Source: Bombyx mori
Taxonomy: Eukaryota > Arthropoda > Insecta > Lepidoptera > Bombycidae
DNA: 64,000 bases
Assembly: GCF_030269925.1 (NCBI RefSeq)
Contig: NC_085117.1
Span: 3,038,001-3,102,000, forward strand
Direction: 5' to 3'
Position numbers and translations under genes: made by a program. The notes beneath the pieces were generated by a model. That model was not told where the DNA came from. It ran no database searches and saw only the letters and a program-made list of their open reading frames with translations. Positions 25,301-35,345 of this stretch are shown one piece after another (position 1 is the first letter of the stretch; each line of letters opens with the position of its first letter).

Positions 25301-28300
25301 CAGGATACGTGGGTAAGCGTGGTAGCTGAGCTACAAGGGGTAGGATTTGCTAAAGCAGCTCAAGAGCAGCTGCTTCGGAAGGACGGCCCACCGAGAGGAC
25401 ACGGCTGATGTTAAGGTCAAATCAATTCTCCACAACGCAAGTATTGAGGAAGTTTATGTAGTAAATAAACCATGATGACAGGAGAGTGATGACGGAGATG
25501 ATGACAGAAGGGAGTTTCTAGTTCGAATGAGAAACATCTGTCTTGTCCAAGTGTTGGTTTAATACTCTTCTCTTATTACATATTACATGACTTAAATGTA
25601 CTACACTACACGCAAACAGAACGTTTTCGGGGTCGAGTGACCTCCAGTTAATGACGTGCCACCTCTCCGATAACTAGTCATCTAGCCCTATGTCTCTTTC
25701 ATGTGAAATCGTCGTGGCTTAAAGGATAAGACGCCCGATGCGATTGTGCCGGTGTTCGAGTACCAGTTTTAAGGGTGGGGCAACCGTTGTACTTGTAAAA
25801 ACTGAGACTTAGAACTTATTTCTCGAAATAGTCGCCGGCATTGACGTGGTTGATGCCTATAGATCCCACTGACCACAAAACAATAGTTGGGAGTGCTCTG
25901 AGGAATTGGTTGAGATGATACCATCATCTCGTTTTTACCATCGCACCGCCAGTCATCGGAATAGAATTCATCCATACGACCTGGAGCCACAGTGTTCATC
26001 CACAATGCGTTTCCAGGGATCTTTTTTGCCACGTACCATCCGCCTTTGGAATGAGCTCCCCTCCGCGGTGTTTCCCGAGCGCTATGGCATGTCCTTCTTC
26101 AAACGAGGTTTATGGAGAGTACTTAACGGTAGGCAACGGCTTGGCTCTGTATTGCTGGCGCCCATGAGCAACAGTAACCACGGACAAAGTTGTTACAAAA
26201 TGCCTACCTACACGAATTCAGATCAAGACTTTTGCAATGCACGATTGATTCGCAGCAGAAATAAGTTAGACGGTGACCACTCGGGCGGGATTACAGCACG
26301 CCGTGCTTCTAAAGGCTGATTGGCGATCAAGGATCTCGGTATAGCGCTGCTCTAGCCTTACGAAGCCCGAGAAGAGATATGAGAGGCTGCTGAGATAAAC
26401 CACAGAGTCAAAAGCAAAAGACATGTCCCATTTAAAGTTCTCTGGTCGCATGACTTACAAGCAATATCGTCTAAGGCCGTTAGAACGAGGGCCGAAGCTT
26501 TCTTCTCCGCCATCTTCCGTCTTAATTCCGCGATCTTCTCTCCCGCTGTTCTGCCTGAGAACGAGATACTTCGCTTTATCACATTTCTCCTTCGGTCACA
26601 TCACATCTGTCACATCACACAATGAAACTGAAACTACTTTGAAGGATTGTCGCGGCCTGGCTCTAAAGTCGTCGTGGCCTAAAGGATAAGACGTCCGGTG
26701 CATTCGTGTTGAGCGATGCACCGGTGTTCGAATCCTGCAGGCGGGTACAATTTTTTCTAATGAAATACGTACTTAACAAATGTTCATAATTGACTTCCAC
26801 GGTGAAGGAATAACATAGCATGTAATAAAAATCAAACCCGCAAAATTGCAATTTGCGTAATTACTGGTGGTAGGACCTCTTGTGAGTCCGCACGGGTAGG
26901 TACCACCACCCTGCCTATTTCTGCCATGAAGCAGTAATGGGTTTCGATTTGAAGGGTGGGGCAGCTGCCGTTGTACCTATACTAAGACCTTAGAACTCAT
27001 ATCTCAGGGTGGGTGGCGGCATTTACGTTGTAGATGTCTATGGGCTTCGAGAATCACTTAACACCAGGTGGGCTCATCCACCCATCTATGCAATAAAAAA
27101 TAAATTTAAAAAAACGCTCCGTCCCTGGCCTTGCTAACGTCCAAGAGCTCTGGTAATTACACACCATCAGGTGAGCATCATACCTATCTGCCTACAAGAG
27201 CAAAGGAGTAATCTTCGATGATTTAGTAAATTTAGCACTTGTTTTTTTTTAACTATTCTAGTGATCTCGAGGGGTTATACTAAATTCGCAGAATTAGTAG
27301 GTGAGCTCACGGGGCTCTAACCTGACGAGGTTGCTAACACTGACCCTAGCAAGAGCCGTGCTTCGCAGGATCTACCACCGGATCGGAAACGCGACCCCCT
27401 GAGAAGATCCGGCGAGAAACTCAGTGGGCTTTAATGTATTATTTTCCCTACCTATGTTGATGGCCTTGAGATGCTATTTTAGCTTCTCCTTGACGTGTAG
27501 GTGAGCTCACGGGGCTCAAACCTGACTACGATGCTAACACGAACCCTAGCAAGAGCCGTGCTTCGCAGAATCTACCACCAGATCGGAAACGCGACCCACT
27601 GAGAAGATCCGGCGAGAAACTCAGTGGGCTGTGTCTATGGGTTAATTCGCTCGGCGAGCCTTTCGTCGCAAGCAACGGGTTCGACGAGAACGATGACCGG
27701 TGCTTGAGGTACCTAAAAGCTCCGACTTGGGTTCGTACCTAAGGTATCCATATAAATCCTGTATATTCGCTTACCAGTGTAGCGGACGTGTAATGGCGCG
27801 AGTTCATTGTGCGATCTCTTAGGCGCCGGGTCCCCAAGTTCAATCCTGACATCATCCACGAGGTTGTTCGAAATCGGCACTAGTTGAGCGCTAATTTTCT
27901 TTAGGGCAGTCTATTTTTATAACAAAATGCGTACGTATATAATCTCTTTCTCATATAATCTCATATAATATCTCAACTTATTAGAAAAAAAAAATGTGTG
28001 GTTTCGTGGGACACCAGATAGGAACGAAGTACCTTATTATAAAAATATTAATTTTAAGTTCTATTCGAGGTATAAAGAAAATAACTATTCGAGTATACAT
28101 TTTTTATTATGATTTTTTATTTATAAAAAAAAAGATATTTCAAAACAAATTAGTATACACTAAAAACAATAATAATCGAAATCGGTTGGCGTGATATTGA
28201 GTTATTGAGTTATTCATCTATTTGTCGCGCACGTACTTAATGCAAATTTAAGGCTTATATGGTTTTCTCATGGATACCATTATCAGAACTGGACTAAATT

Positions 28301-31300
28301 GAAATGAGACCACACGGAAAGCGTCAGCTTTCCAATAAGAAAAGAAACATCAAAATCGATTCACCTAGTCAAAAGTTATGAGGTAGCAAATATAAAATCT
28401 TACGTTACGGACGTTTTTTCCCGGTTAGGGTACCCCTCCGCATCGTCTCATAAGGAACTTCGTTCCAATTATATATGGTAAAATTCTAGATATGGTCACT
28501 CGGTCACAAACTAGGACTCCCTGCGGGAACCAGCACCATTAAACATACTTTATGGACGTTTAAATGTATACATGTAGGAATGGAATGACAGATATGGAGC
28601 ATGACAGTGAAAGAGATAGGAGATGTCGTGTCAGAAGGTAAGAGAGACCGAGAGTAATGAGGGTAGTTAATCGACGCAACGGAAAACAGACGTGAATATT
28701 TTATTTACTATGCTATAATAAAGACTGACTTTCTGGTGGTAGGACCTGTGGTGAGTCCGCGCGGGTAGGTACCACCGCCCTGCCTATTTCTGCCGTGAAG
28801 CAGTAATGCGTTTCGGTTTGAAGGGTAGAGCAGCCGTTGTAACTATACTGAGACCTTACAACTTATATCTCAAGGTGGGTGGCGCATTTACGTTGTAGAT
28901 GTCTATGGGCTCCAGTAACCACTTAACACCAGGTGGGCTGTGAGCTCGTCCACACATGTAAGCAATAAAAAAAAAATTGTGTGAAACAATTAACTGTTTT
29001 ATTGACCCAAATCGAATAGAGGATCCTACATGTTATGTTAGTTTATATAGTACATATTTAGTAAACACCCAGCCGAAGAGCAAAAAAAAAACTGTTCAAC
29101 CCACAATGTTTGCTCTATGTGGGAATCGAACCCACGACCTTCGGTACGACACTCAGGGTGTCTAACCATTGCACCGGCGACGCATTCGAATGAAGGAAAC
29201 GTTTGGTATTTTACTGGATTGTGTGTTAATTAGCTTGAAAGTCGCTCAATAATCTATACTAACAATATATAAATCTAGTGGTATTTACGGATGTTCCGTT
29301 ATAACTACTGAACCGTGCATTCGATTGACTTGAAACTTGGTATCCATGTAGAAAATACACATATTTAATGGATAGGCTAATATTTATATGAGTGTTGGAC
29401 TCCCTACACCAGTTGCGGGGGGTTTTAATGATGAGAATCTTTATGGGGGTGAGAAACAATAATGTTAATTTTAAATGCCCAGCGAAACGGACGGGTACAG
29501 CTATTGGCTTATAAGTACGAGTAATCATTACCACATTTTTGTAATTAAATGTGTACTTAAAACATGTAAGTACAGTGAAAATTTCCACGACCGAGTAATA
29601 GAATTGTGTAATAAAAAGTTTATGTTGAACTGTTTAAAAATATTGGTTGTCTGTAAAGTCGGCTTACGGACGATAGTTTTACGTGGTAACGTCAGTAGCG
29701 GAACTATTCGAACTGTTAGCTCTGACGTCACGCAAGAAGAGAGATAAACGTGTCACAAGCCAACGCTGGGGTCGATCGTGCCTCTCTGTCGCTTGTTCCG
29801 CGCTCTCGCTCGCACGCTCAGGCTCGGGCGGAACGTGACACACTTCACGCGTAGAGTCGGTGTTCATTGATTTCTAAGACGTTATCACGTCAAAAACTAA
29901 GAGATACGTTTGAATATCATAGTCGAACTAACAATCAATTTACACAACATTTCCTTGTATCCTTTCTATACCGGGAAGTTTATTAGGGCGAAAATTTTCA
30001 AAACTATTGTCGCATCATCATCGGTCCTTGATGCGCTTGCGAATTTTCAAGCTAATCCGACGTATTGGAGTCGAAGATAACGACGTTCAAAGATTCCCTT
30101 GACACGCAAAGAAACAAACATACCGAGACAATAAGAGGACCGTGCTAATAAAATACAAAACTGCATAATTACCGGTGGTAAGGTACCCTTTAGTCGTGGA
30201 AAGTTCACACAAAGATTGCGTTATGTGGTTGAAAAAACATCAAAGTCTTCTGGTGCGGCAGATAACACCGCGTGTTTCGCTCGGTACTGGAGGCGACTAT
30301 GTCTACCAGTATGAATTATATTCAAAGACGGACTTTTGTAAGGCCTTTCAGGTCTCATGTGCACTGTAAGAAGTCCAGTATTGTCTCGAAAAGACCTCAT
30401 ACGCTGAAAGTCCCTCAAAAATGGTCCCACAGTTAACCAGTTAAGAACTACCTCCTGTCACACATAGGTCATACAATGTGGTTTGAATGATGGTCGTCCC
30501 ATTTCCGCACTCCGCTAGATCATTTGAGACCTGTCGAGTCTCATGCCAAGAGTTTTAGAATATTTATATACCTGTATCGGAGTCCATTCGTCTCTGGTCA
30601 TCGTTTGGGGATCCACGCCGACTACGTCACCGTCTTTGAGGTTCGAGGCCAGCCATTTCTCCAAAGTGGGAGTGTCCGGTAGTGCTGTGAGAAGACGCAG
30701 TTTTCGGATAACAATATATATGCCCTCACAATAGCCCTAAGGGGCTATATAAAATTTGGCTGGTATTGTGTCTTATAGGTATATAGGTCAAATTGCACGT
30801 CGAACTCTTCGTCGCATTCCACGAGTGGGGCGCAACGGCGGATCCAGGGGGGTCATGGGGGTCATGACCCTCCCCCCCTGAGCTAGTTCCAGGACTTGAA
30901 CTAACTTGGACTAATTGAAGAACATCATGATTTATTTATTATCTATTGTTATCAAAATTAAATTATAAGTTCTTAACTTGCCCACGACTGTGACCCCCTC
31001 CTGGCGCCAAAGCTGGATCCGCCCTTGGTGGGGCGGGACTAAGGACCCTTATAACACCGAGAGGCCTCAAGGGAACATGGCGGAGACAAAGGCGATTTTT
31101 CACTGCCCCCTCACCTATGTCCACTAACACCGAGTCCTCAACAAGCAGCCTAGAGCGAGACAAACTACTCACTCTGTTTCATTAAAGTCCACGCTGACAA
31201 GTCGACCTCCCTCTCGAACTGCGTGTAGTATCTACCGTCGGTCCAGACGAGAGCCTGCGATGACGTCACAACTGCAGTGCCAGCCGACCCGGTGAAGGCG

Positions 31301-31960
31301 GATATCCACTCGCGTCTGGCGTCCGCTGCATCTATGTACTCCGACTGCAAGTAGACATTTTATACGAAGATCACTGTTATATCGCCTTATCGCTCTGAAT
31401 TTTCGTCATGATAGGACGTACTGTAACATCGCATAAGTGATAACTTCTTATGGGAGGGTAAAAGACTTCGTTACGTAACGCGTTACGGCGCCAGTCTATA
31501 TGACTTCCCTTTCTCTCTCGCATATTGCTGACAACGTATGTAAATCCTATTTGTAAATTTTTTTCAATTTATGTTACAATTTCTTTACATTAGGTATCCT
31601 TCAGCTTTGTCTCAAGTTAAACAATTTCAATATTAAATAGTTCAATTTAGATTAGTTCAAGTTATCACTTCTGTCACGCGTCCAAAGATGCACCTTTATT
31701 TATTTATTTCTTTACAATTATAAATAAAATAATCGATTATAAATATCTTATTTCTAAAGTTGGAACAAAATACACACAATTCGCGTATTTACATTCAAAT
31801 ATGTTAATTCATTTAAAAGTTCACCGCGGACAAAGAACGTGACACGAATTGTTACACGACTTACATTATGAGCATCGGCGGTCGGTATAATATAAGCTGC
31901 CAACACGGGACGCTGACTCGACATTAGCGCTCGGAGCGCTTGCAAGCGCTGTAGCGACAT
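16347..31960 (-). CDS. ApePP: Xaa-Pro aminopeptidase 1 (cytosolic aminopeptidase P), complete, 15 coding exons
   Basis: A metallopeptidase of family M24B that removes the first residue from peptides whose second residue is proline. Exons on the minus strand: 31960..31865, 31344..31173, 30684..30572, 27910..27775, 26554..26459, 25234..25032, 24610..24524, 24303..24214, 22586..22456, 21343..21191, 19392..19260, 18611..18434, 17676..17585, 17097..16984, 16472..16347. They total 1920 nt and 639 residues, and every junction agrees in phase. Two creatinase-like N domains ([41 protein letters not shown]) precede a pita-bread C domain. Metal ligands D420 and D431 ([14 protein letters not shown]), H495 ([10 protein letters not shown]), E530 (EPGFY) and E544 (GIRHED) are all present. 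There is no signal peptide at the chosen ATG, so it is probably cytosolic. The usual Trp in IAW-LNLRGSD is Tyr here. The exon 12 donor (ACG|GTCCGA) is weak. Confidence 0.94.
16462..16950. repeat. Tandem repeat, about 4 units of 117-130 bp, overlapping a splice acceptor
   Basis: Units start at about 16462, 16591, 16721 and 16838, each with a cgtatgacatctgtaaacgg-like start, a C-rich middle (cccccatcgaaccccccgac) and 'caatgag...accaatcaaaat'. The first unit overlaps the 3' splice site and first 11 bases of the last aminopeptidase exon. The others fill the intron before it. Confidence 0.9.
17293..17407 (+). mobile_element. LINE family B 3' tail
   Basis: It starts 'aacggtaggcagcggcttgg' and ends in 'aaggcaataaaaaaa'. 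It lies inside intron 13 of the aminopeptidase gene. Confidence 0.8.
17792..18058. mobile_element. TIR element M3, copy 1
   Basis: The left end TTGGTTGTCTGTAATGTCGG and right end CCGACTTCACAGACAA are inverted repeats. The interior, including 'cacgttccgcccgagcctga', matches 29640-29855 in reverse complement. It is non-coding, about 267 bp, in an aminopeptidase intron. Confidence 0.75.
18148..18392 (+). mobile_element. Helitron-like repeat, copy 1
   Basis: It starts at 'atactaatatataaatctac', runs through 'ctgaaccatgcatccgattg' and 'tccctacaccagttgcgg', and ends 'gcgaagcggacgggtacagctagt'. A direct copy is at 29262-29510. A TAATATATAAA start and CTAGT end are usual in moth Helitron-like elements; no Rep/helicase is seen. 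Confidence 0.6.
19505..19648. mobile_element. MITE family M1, copy 1
   Basis: Long inverted arms: 'gttctagatagcgtaaaagt' on the left, 'acttttacgctatcgaaaac' on the right, with a GC-rich centre (cgcccctagcggcaaacg). It matches 32400-32575 and 43345-43530, and a stub lies at about 95-130. Confidence 0.8.
19750..19917 (-). repeat. Dispersed repeat family R1, copy 3
   Basis: Reverse complement of the R1 body at 945-1110: 'cgaaaggctatttggtttaa', 'gtttttaattgaacttcaat', 'ccattcaaatagctgaagaa', ending in a T-run. Confidence 0.7.
20008..20135 (-). mobile_element. LINE family B 3' tail
   Basis: Reverse copy: 'tttttttttattgcccttgt', 'agacagacgagcatacggct', 'ccatggacttcagcaatgcc', 'gccgctgcctaccgc'. 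It lies in intron 10 of the aminopeptidase gene. Confidence 0.8.
20235..20450 (-). repeat. Bm1-type SINE, reverse orientation, truncated
   Basis: It contains 'gttaagtggttaccggagtc', 'gacgtctacaacgtaaatac', 'ttactgcttcacggcagaaa' and 'cgtgcggactcacaggacgt'. Both ends are lost. Confidence 0.75.
20503..21118. mobile_element. hAT-like element with inverted ends, hosting an E410 copy
   Basis: The left end CAGCGGTCGGGGAAC (20503-20517) is a perfect 15-bp inverse of the right end (21104-21118). It is flanked by GCATAAAA and GCCTAAAA, an 8-bp direct repeat with one mismatch. E410 copy 2 (20707-21026) lies inside, so the older element is about 296 bp without it. The right end is 73 bp from the exon 10 donor of the aminopeptidase gene. 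Confidence 0.75.
20707..21026 (+). mobile_element. 410-bp repeat E410, copy 2, internally deleted
   Basis: It matches 63158-63562 end to end but lacks about 88 bp of the GC-rich centre. The sequence jumps from 'gttatgcgcctg' directly to 'cgccggcag', removing the hairpin. Confidence 0.75.
21548..21690 (-). repeat. Dispersed repeat with (AAAT)n tail
   Basis: A 'gcaatgtcgattgcacctat' through 'tgatcactttgttggtgcaa' segment followed by about seven 'ataa' units. The same segment occurs reverse complement at 41213-41330, inside the 41-kb TIR element. Confidence 0.7.
21746..21875 (-). mobile_element. LINE family A fragment
   Basis: It carries 'gatccggcgagaaactcagt', 'tcgacgaggacggtgaccgg' and 'cctaaaagcaccgag'. 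It adjoins the Bm1 copy that follows. Confidence 0.7.
21880..22198 (-). repeat. Bm1-type SINE, reverse orientation, with duplicated tail segment
   Basis: A first 'tttttattgcttagatg' is followed after about 55 bp by a second 'gtttttattgcttagatga' and the full body to 'aagaggtcctaccaccagta'. The doubled head suggests a second insertion or a local duplication. Confidence 0.75.
22620..22810 (+). mobile_element. Chimera: tRNA-like SINE head joined to a LINE family B tail
   Basis: Bases 22623-22688 have a tRNA-like A-box region (gcggcctaaaggataagacg) and a B box (gggttcgaatcccgc). They run straight into 'cagcggcttgactctgcccc' and the rest of the family B 3' end with an A-rich tail. It lies in intron 8 of the aminopeptidase gene, about 35 bp from exon 9. 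Confidence 0.7.
23088..23325 (+). repeat. Bm1-type SINE
   Basis: It starts 'ctggtggtagcacctcttgt', has 'gaagcagtaatgcgtttcgg', and ends 'ccatctaagccataaaatac'. It is moderately diverged. A diverged stub of the pre-body region lies just upstream (23020-23087). Confidence 0.8.
23455..23735 (+). pseudogene. LINE family B: end of reverse transcriptase plus 3' tail
   Basis: The plus strand encodes [20 protein letters not shown] and a following [18 protein letters not shown], the same C-terminus as on the minus strand at 43652-44125. The standard 3' tail follows, ending 'aggcaataaaaaaaaa'. The 5' part is truncated. Confidence 0.75.
23935..24112. repeat. Dispersed repeat shared with intron at 51 kb
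   Basis: The segment 'cacaagcgcaacgtgtgagt' through 'gtaggcggagtgggggtgtt' to 'ctcggtcgccgcgctcaaaa' is the reverse complement of 51030-51150. It is non-coding in both places. Confidence 0.65.
25260..25405 (+). repeat. Diverged interspersed repeat fragment
   Basis: It shares 'tttcaccagg', 'gtgggatttgcta'-like and 'agcagctgcttcgg'-like stretches with 55125-55290 and weakly with 49045-49150. It is probably one old retroelement family with no coding capacity left. Confidence 0.5.
25765..25880 (+). repeat. Old Bm1-type SINE fragment with nearby tRNA-like head
   Basis: A head-like segment (25708-25760, 'cgtggcttaaaggataagac', 'gtgttcgagtacc') precedes body pieces 'aagggtggggcaaccgttgt' and 'cttagaacttatttctcg'. 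A LINE family B piece follows. Confidence 0.6.
25895..26150 (+). pseudogene. LINE family B: end of reverse transcriptase, truncated
   Basis: The plus strand encodes [40 protein letters not shown] and [10 protein letters not shown], homologous to the 43652-44125 copy. Part of the 3' tail is missing. Confidence 0.75.
26671..27105 (+). repeat. Bm1-type SINE, full length with tRNA-like head
   Basis: The head 'gtcgtggcctaaaggataag' contains a likely pol III A box, and 'ggtgttcgaatcctgcag' a B box. A middle segment (tgacttccacggtgaaggaa) follows, then the body from 'actggtggtaggacctcttg' to 'ctatgcaataaaaaataaat'. It is the most complete forward copy, about 435 bp, in aminopeptidase intron 4. Confidence 0.85.
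27297..27730 (-). mobile_element. Two LINE family A 3' ends in tandem
   Basis: The same family A segment appears twice in the same orientation (27297-27430 and 27447-27730), each with 'aggtgagctcacggggctc' and 'ccggcgagaaactcagtggg'. The second has the 'cctatgttgatggccttgag' end. It lies about 45 bp from exon 4 of the aminopeptidase gene. Confidence 0.75.
27990..28468. mobile_element. Element bounded by GGAACGAAGTTCC palindromes, copy 2
   Basis: The left part 'gtggtttcgtgggacaccag' plus 'ataggaacgaagtacctta' and right part 'cttacgttacggacgttttt' plus 'ataaggaacttcgttcc' correspond to 6225-6605. This copy is longer (about 480 bp), with an interior 'gaaagcgtcagctttccaat' block. Confidence 0.5.
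28730..28973 (+). repeat. Bm1-type SINE
   Basis: Nearly complete body from 'ctggtggtaggacctgtggt' to 'catgtaagcaataaaaaaaa'. Confidence 0.9.
29108..29185 (-). repeat. tRNA-like sequence, probably a SINE head, not a working tRNA
   Basis: On the minus strand it reads GCGTCGCCGGTGCAATGGTT, then a B box GGTTCGATTCC. The acceptor stem does not close (GCGTCGC against ATAGAGC), and a tail with a T-run follows. I read it as a tRNA-derived SINE. Confidence 0.55.
29262..29510 (+). mobile_element. Helitron-like repeat, copy 2
   Basis: Direct copy of 18148-18392, with the same 'ggatgttccgttataactac', 'cttgaaacttggtatccatg' and 'cggacgggtacagctat' landmarks. Confidence 0.6.
29640..29855. mobile_element. 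TIR element M3, copy 2 (one end lost)
   Basis: It begins 'attggttgtctgtaaagtcgg' and continues with the inverse of the copy 1 interior (cgtcacgcaagaagagag, ggctcgggcggaacgtgaca). The second terminal repeat is not recognisable. Confidence 0.65.
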
Positions 31961-32399
31961 CTCGCGGTTGCGATCTAAACGCGATCCAGAAATACAGATA
32001 GAATGAAAAAAAAAAACACGATCATAGTCACAGAAGATGTCATAACCATAAACACTTCTAATAAAGGTTACCCGTGTCTCAAATTGACTAACGGGTCAAA
32101 GAACTCATGTCCCACTTTGCGTTCACAACGTAAACGCCACCTGCATAGCAACATGAGGTCTAAATCTCAATAGCATAAGGGTTGTAAGAAAAGAAAAAAA
32201 ACTCGGGCCGGGATCCAACCCTCGTACGAACTAATTCTACCTTTGAAATTTAAAAACAATCCATAGATTATAATCAATTACCTTTTCGGTCGATAGAACT
32301 GTTACTGGCCAAAGCGCCTTCTGTCAGGCTACTAAAACAAAAAAAAAATTATATAATAATATAATTCGAATCGAATAGTGCGCTTTGACACAACTTTAG

Positions 32400-32575
32400 C
32401 TACTGTGTGCTTAGTGCGAGTTTTTTAACGTTCTCGATAGCGTAAAAGTTAGCTCAAATTTGTATGGAATGGGATCGTTGCGTACGTTTGTCGCTAGGGG
32501 CGCTGTTCCAACTGCACACAAAATTGGGTTAACTTTTACTCTATCGAGAACGTTAATAAACTCGCGCTAATCACA
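32400..32575. mobile_element. MITE family M1, copy 2
   Basis: The best-preserved copy. 'actgtgtgcttagtgcgagt', 'taacgttctcgatagcgtaa' on the left and 'tactctatcgagaacgttaa', 'actcgcgctaatcacac' on the right form long inverted arms around a GC-rich centre. Confidence 0.85.
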
Positions 32576-33429
32576 CCGGTGGTAGGGCGTATTGCAAGAT
32601 CGTACTGGTAGATACTGCGATGGAGCCGCATCAGATGTTCTTAAAAAAATAAACGAAAATATCGTATTGCTCCCGTGAGCTCACCTACTCGTCCAGACAT
32701 AGCTAGAATACCGCCCTAGGCGACCAGCGAATAGGTAGGGAAAAAGATATGAATTTTAGGTTTTTCCATCCATTTTTCGTCCATTTATTTAAGAGCGTGG
32801 GCTTTAGATGGTGTCGCCACGTCACTAATTATTACACTCAATTTCCTGTTTTTTTTCAACTCTCCATTCTTGTGATAAAAAAAGAAATGGCGTGCTCGTA
32901 TTATTATTATTTTACACTTTGCCCTAACCTCAATGACGGGGTCAAGATAGATAAAAAAAAAAAGATTTAATAATAAAAAATAACATACTTAATTTAAAAC
33001 ATACAAAAACACCTTCTTGAACCGCAAATCGAACTAACATTTAATTTCATCGGGTTTTATTTTAATCTGTTGATGATATCTACCGGTCAGGATATTCGAG
33101 CGATGCTATAAAGTTATGTTATTATCCTCATCGATTCTTGATGCGTGTACAAATTTTCGAGTTAATCATCGGGCATCTTCAAAATTGTCTGCCCACTGAG
33201 TTTCTCGCTGGATCTTCTTAGTGGGTCGCATTTCCGATCCGGTGGTAGATTCTGCGAAGCACTGCTCTTGCTAGGGCTAGTGTTAGCAACGTCGTCAGGT
33301 TAGAGCCCCGTGAGCTCACCTACTCGCGCGGTTACGCTGCCATAACCCTTTACGTTACCAGCATAGGTAGGAAAACACAAAACAAAGCTTCAAAGTCGTT
33401 GACAAATGACATTCAAAGGTTAAATTTAC

Positions 33430-33705
33430 TTAATACATATCGGCGGTGAAAGGCTAAGTAAGGTTTAAGCGACATTTTTGCAATTTTACAGGAAGAACCA
33501 TTTAAAGTTTAAGTGGAAAAAAAAACTTCTTCAGCTATTTCAAATGGAATAAACTTAATTGAAGTTCAATTAAAAACATCGAACTGTTGGTGCTGATACC
33601 AAATAATACGCACCTTTAATTACAAAGATACCTAAATGTCGCGTATTGAGCGAAATGACTCTTAAACCAAATCCCCTTTCAGTCCTCGATATAGCTAATG
33701 AAAGC
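33430..33705. repeat. Dispersed repeat family R1, copy 4 (uninterrupted)
   Basis: It runs from 'tatcggcggtgaaaggctaa' to 'ccctttcagtcctcgatata'. The two ends are roughly inverted (gaaagg...ttggtt type), suggesting a DNA element. It shows the state of R1 without the insertion seen at 183-875. Confidence 0.6.
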
Positions 33706-34929
33706 GTGTTAAAAAACTTACCATTTGACTGTTAAAATGACGATCAGTGCGACGGCTAGCATTTCGTTATCATCACTGAAGCCAGCACAATCGAATAATT
33801 GCAAAATACACGCTATTCACATTCGACATGGACGTAATATAAAGTACTAGGGAGGCACTGTAGTATAATAGGATATTTCAAAAGATTTTACTGGTACTAA
33901 CATAACTAGACAAGAGTTGTTTTCTTTTCTACCTATGCTGATAGCCTTGAGGGGATGGGTCAGCGTAACCCTAACGTGTATGTGAGCTTTCAGGGCTCAA
34001 ACTAGGAGGCGTTGCTAACAATGGCCCTAGCAAGAGCACCGCTTAGCAGAATCAACCACCGGATCGGAAGTGCGACCCACTGAGAAGATCCGGCGATAAG
34101 CTCAGTGGGCTGTGTCTATGGGTTAGTTTACTCACCGAACCCTTCATCGCAAGTGACGGGTTCGACGAGAACACGAGTTGTAAGTCTCATTTCTATAATA
34201 CAACGGCTGACCAAACCTTCAAAGCGGAATTACTTAATTTGTATTCTCGGCGGCAATTTGGGCGAACTTTTGTCTGTGTAGTATCCGGGAAAACACCTTG
34301 AGCCTGCAAGATTTAGATCCCTGCCAGACCGCCAATCAACAATCGATTATTACCTATAGATTTTAAAAGATGAGATTGTTTTGTGTAGGGATTGTATATA
34401 GGTTGTAACCTTAACAGTATGCTAACGTGTAAAGTGTATTTTCTTTCACAAATAAAACTTCCCTGGCGAATGACATTTCGTCTTTTCGCATTAAAAGTCT
34501 AAAATTTCCAAAAATATTCGAAATTGAGTTAATATGGCGTAAACATTTGGTATCACCAGTATTTTTCTCAAAAATACTGTCAAAAGAGCGCAGTTTAGAT
34601 TTAGTTTACCTATATTTTGGCTACTATTAACAAAATTAATACATAATTTTATCTTACTTTAAAATACAGATAATTAATGTAACTGATAAAAAATAAATGT
34701 TGCCAAGATGATTAATATTAAAAATATCACATGTTAAACCTTTAAAACACTCTCCTGTAAGATTAGCAAGTTTTGAGATTATACAATTTTAATGCGAGAA
34801 GACGATTTATGAACTTCATAAACTTCCGTTTCCAAGGCCTTTTTTTTAAGATTTATTTAGGTAGATCAAATACGGCCCTGCCCACTATATATGAATGAAT
34901 GAATGAATATCTTCCTGCTTATTTGACCC

Positions 34930-35345
34930 GTTGTACTTTTACCTATGCTGATAGCCTTGAGAGGCTATTTCAGCTTCGCCCTAACGTTTGTAGGTGAGCT
35001 CACGGGGCTCAAACCTGACTACGATGCTAACACGAACCCTAGCAAGAGCCGTGCTTCGCAGAATCTACCACCGGATCAGAAACGCGACCCACTGAGAAGA
35101 TCCGGCGAGAAACTCAGTGGGCTGTGTCTGAGAGTTAATTTGCTCGTCGAGCCCTTCGTCGTAAGCGACGGGTTCGACGAGAACGGTGACCGGTGCTTGA
35201 AGTACCTAAAAGCACCGTTAGTGGATCGGGAGGATCCGAGATGACGTGTTTTGGGCGACGTCGACTGCTTTCCATTCTTTCCGCAGGATCGGGAATGTAG
35301 TTACCGGCGGCCACGATGAGAGGGTTCTCGTGTCGTGCCGCTTTA
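34930..35345 (-). mobile_element. LINE family A 3' end with a bit of coding end
   Basis: It has 'cctatgctgatagccttgag', 'gaaactcagtgggctgtgtc' and then 'gatgacgtgttttgggcgac' and 'gccacgatgagagggttctc', which correspond to the reverse transcriptase end at 14600-14710. A Bm1 fragment follows at 35350. Confidence 0.75.

Noticed and set aside
29108..29185. Minus-strand tRNA gene
   Set aside because: The A and B boxes are present but the acceptor stem does not pair and there is a repeat-like tail, so I call it a SINE head.
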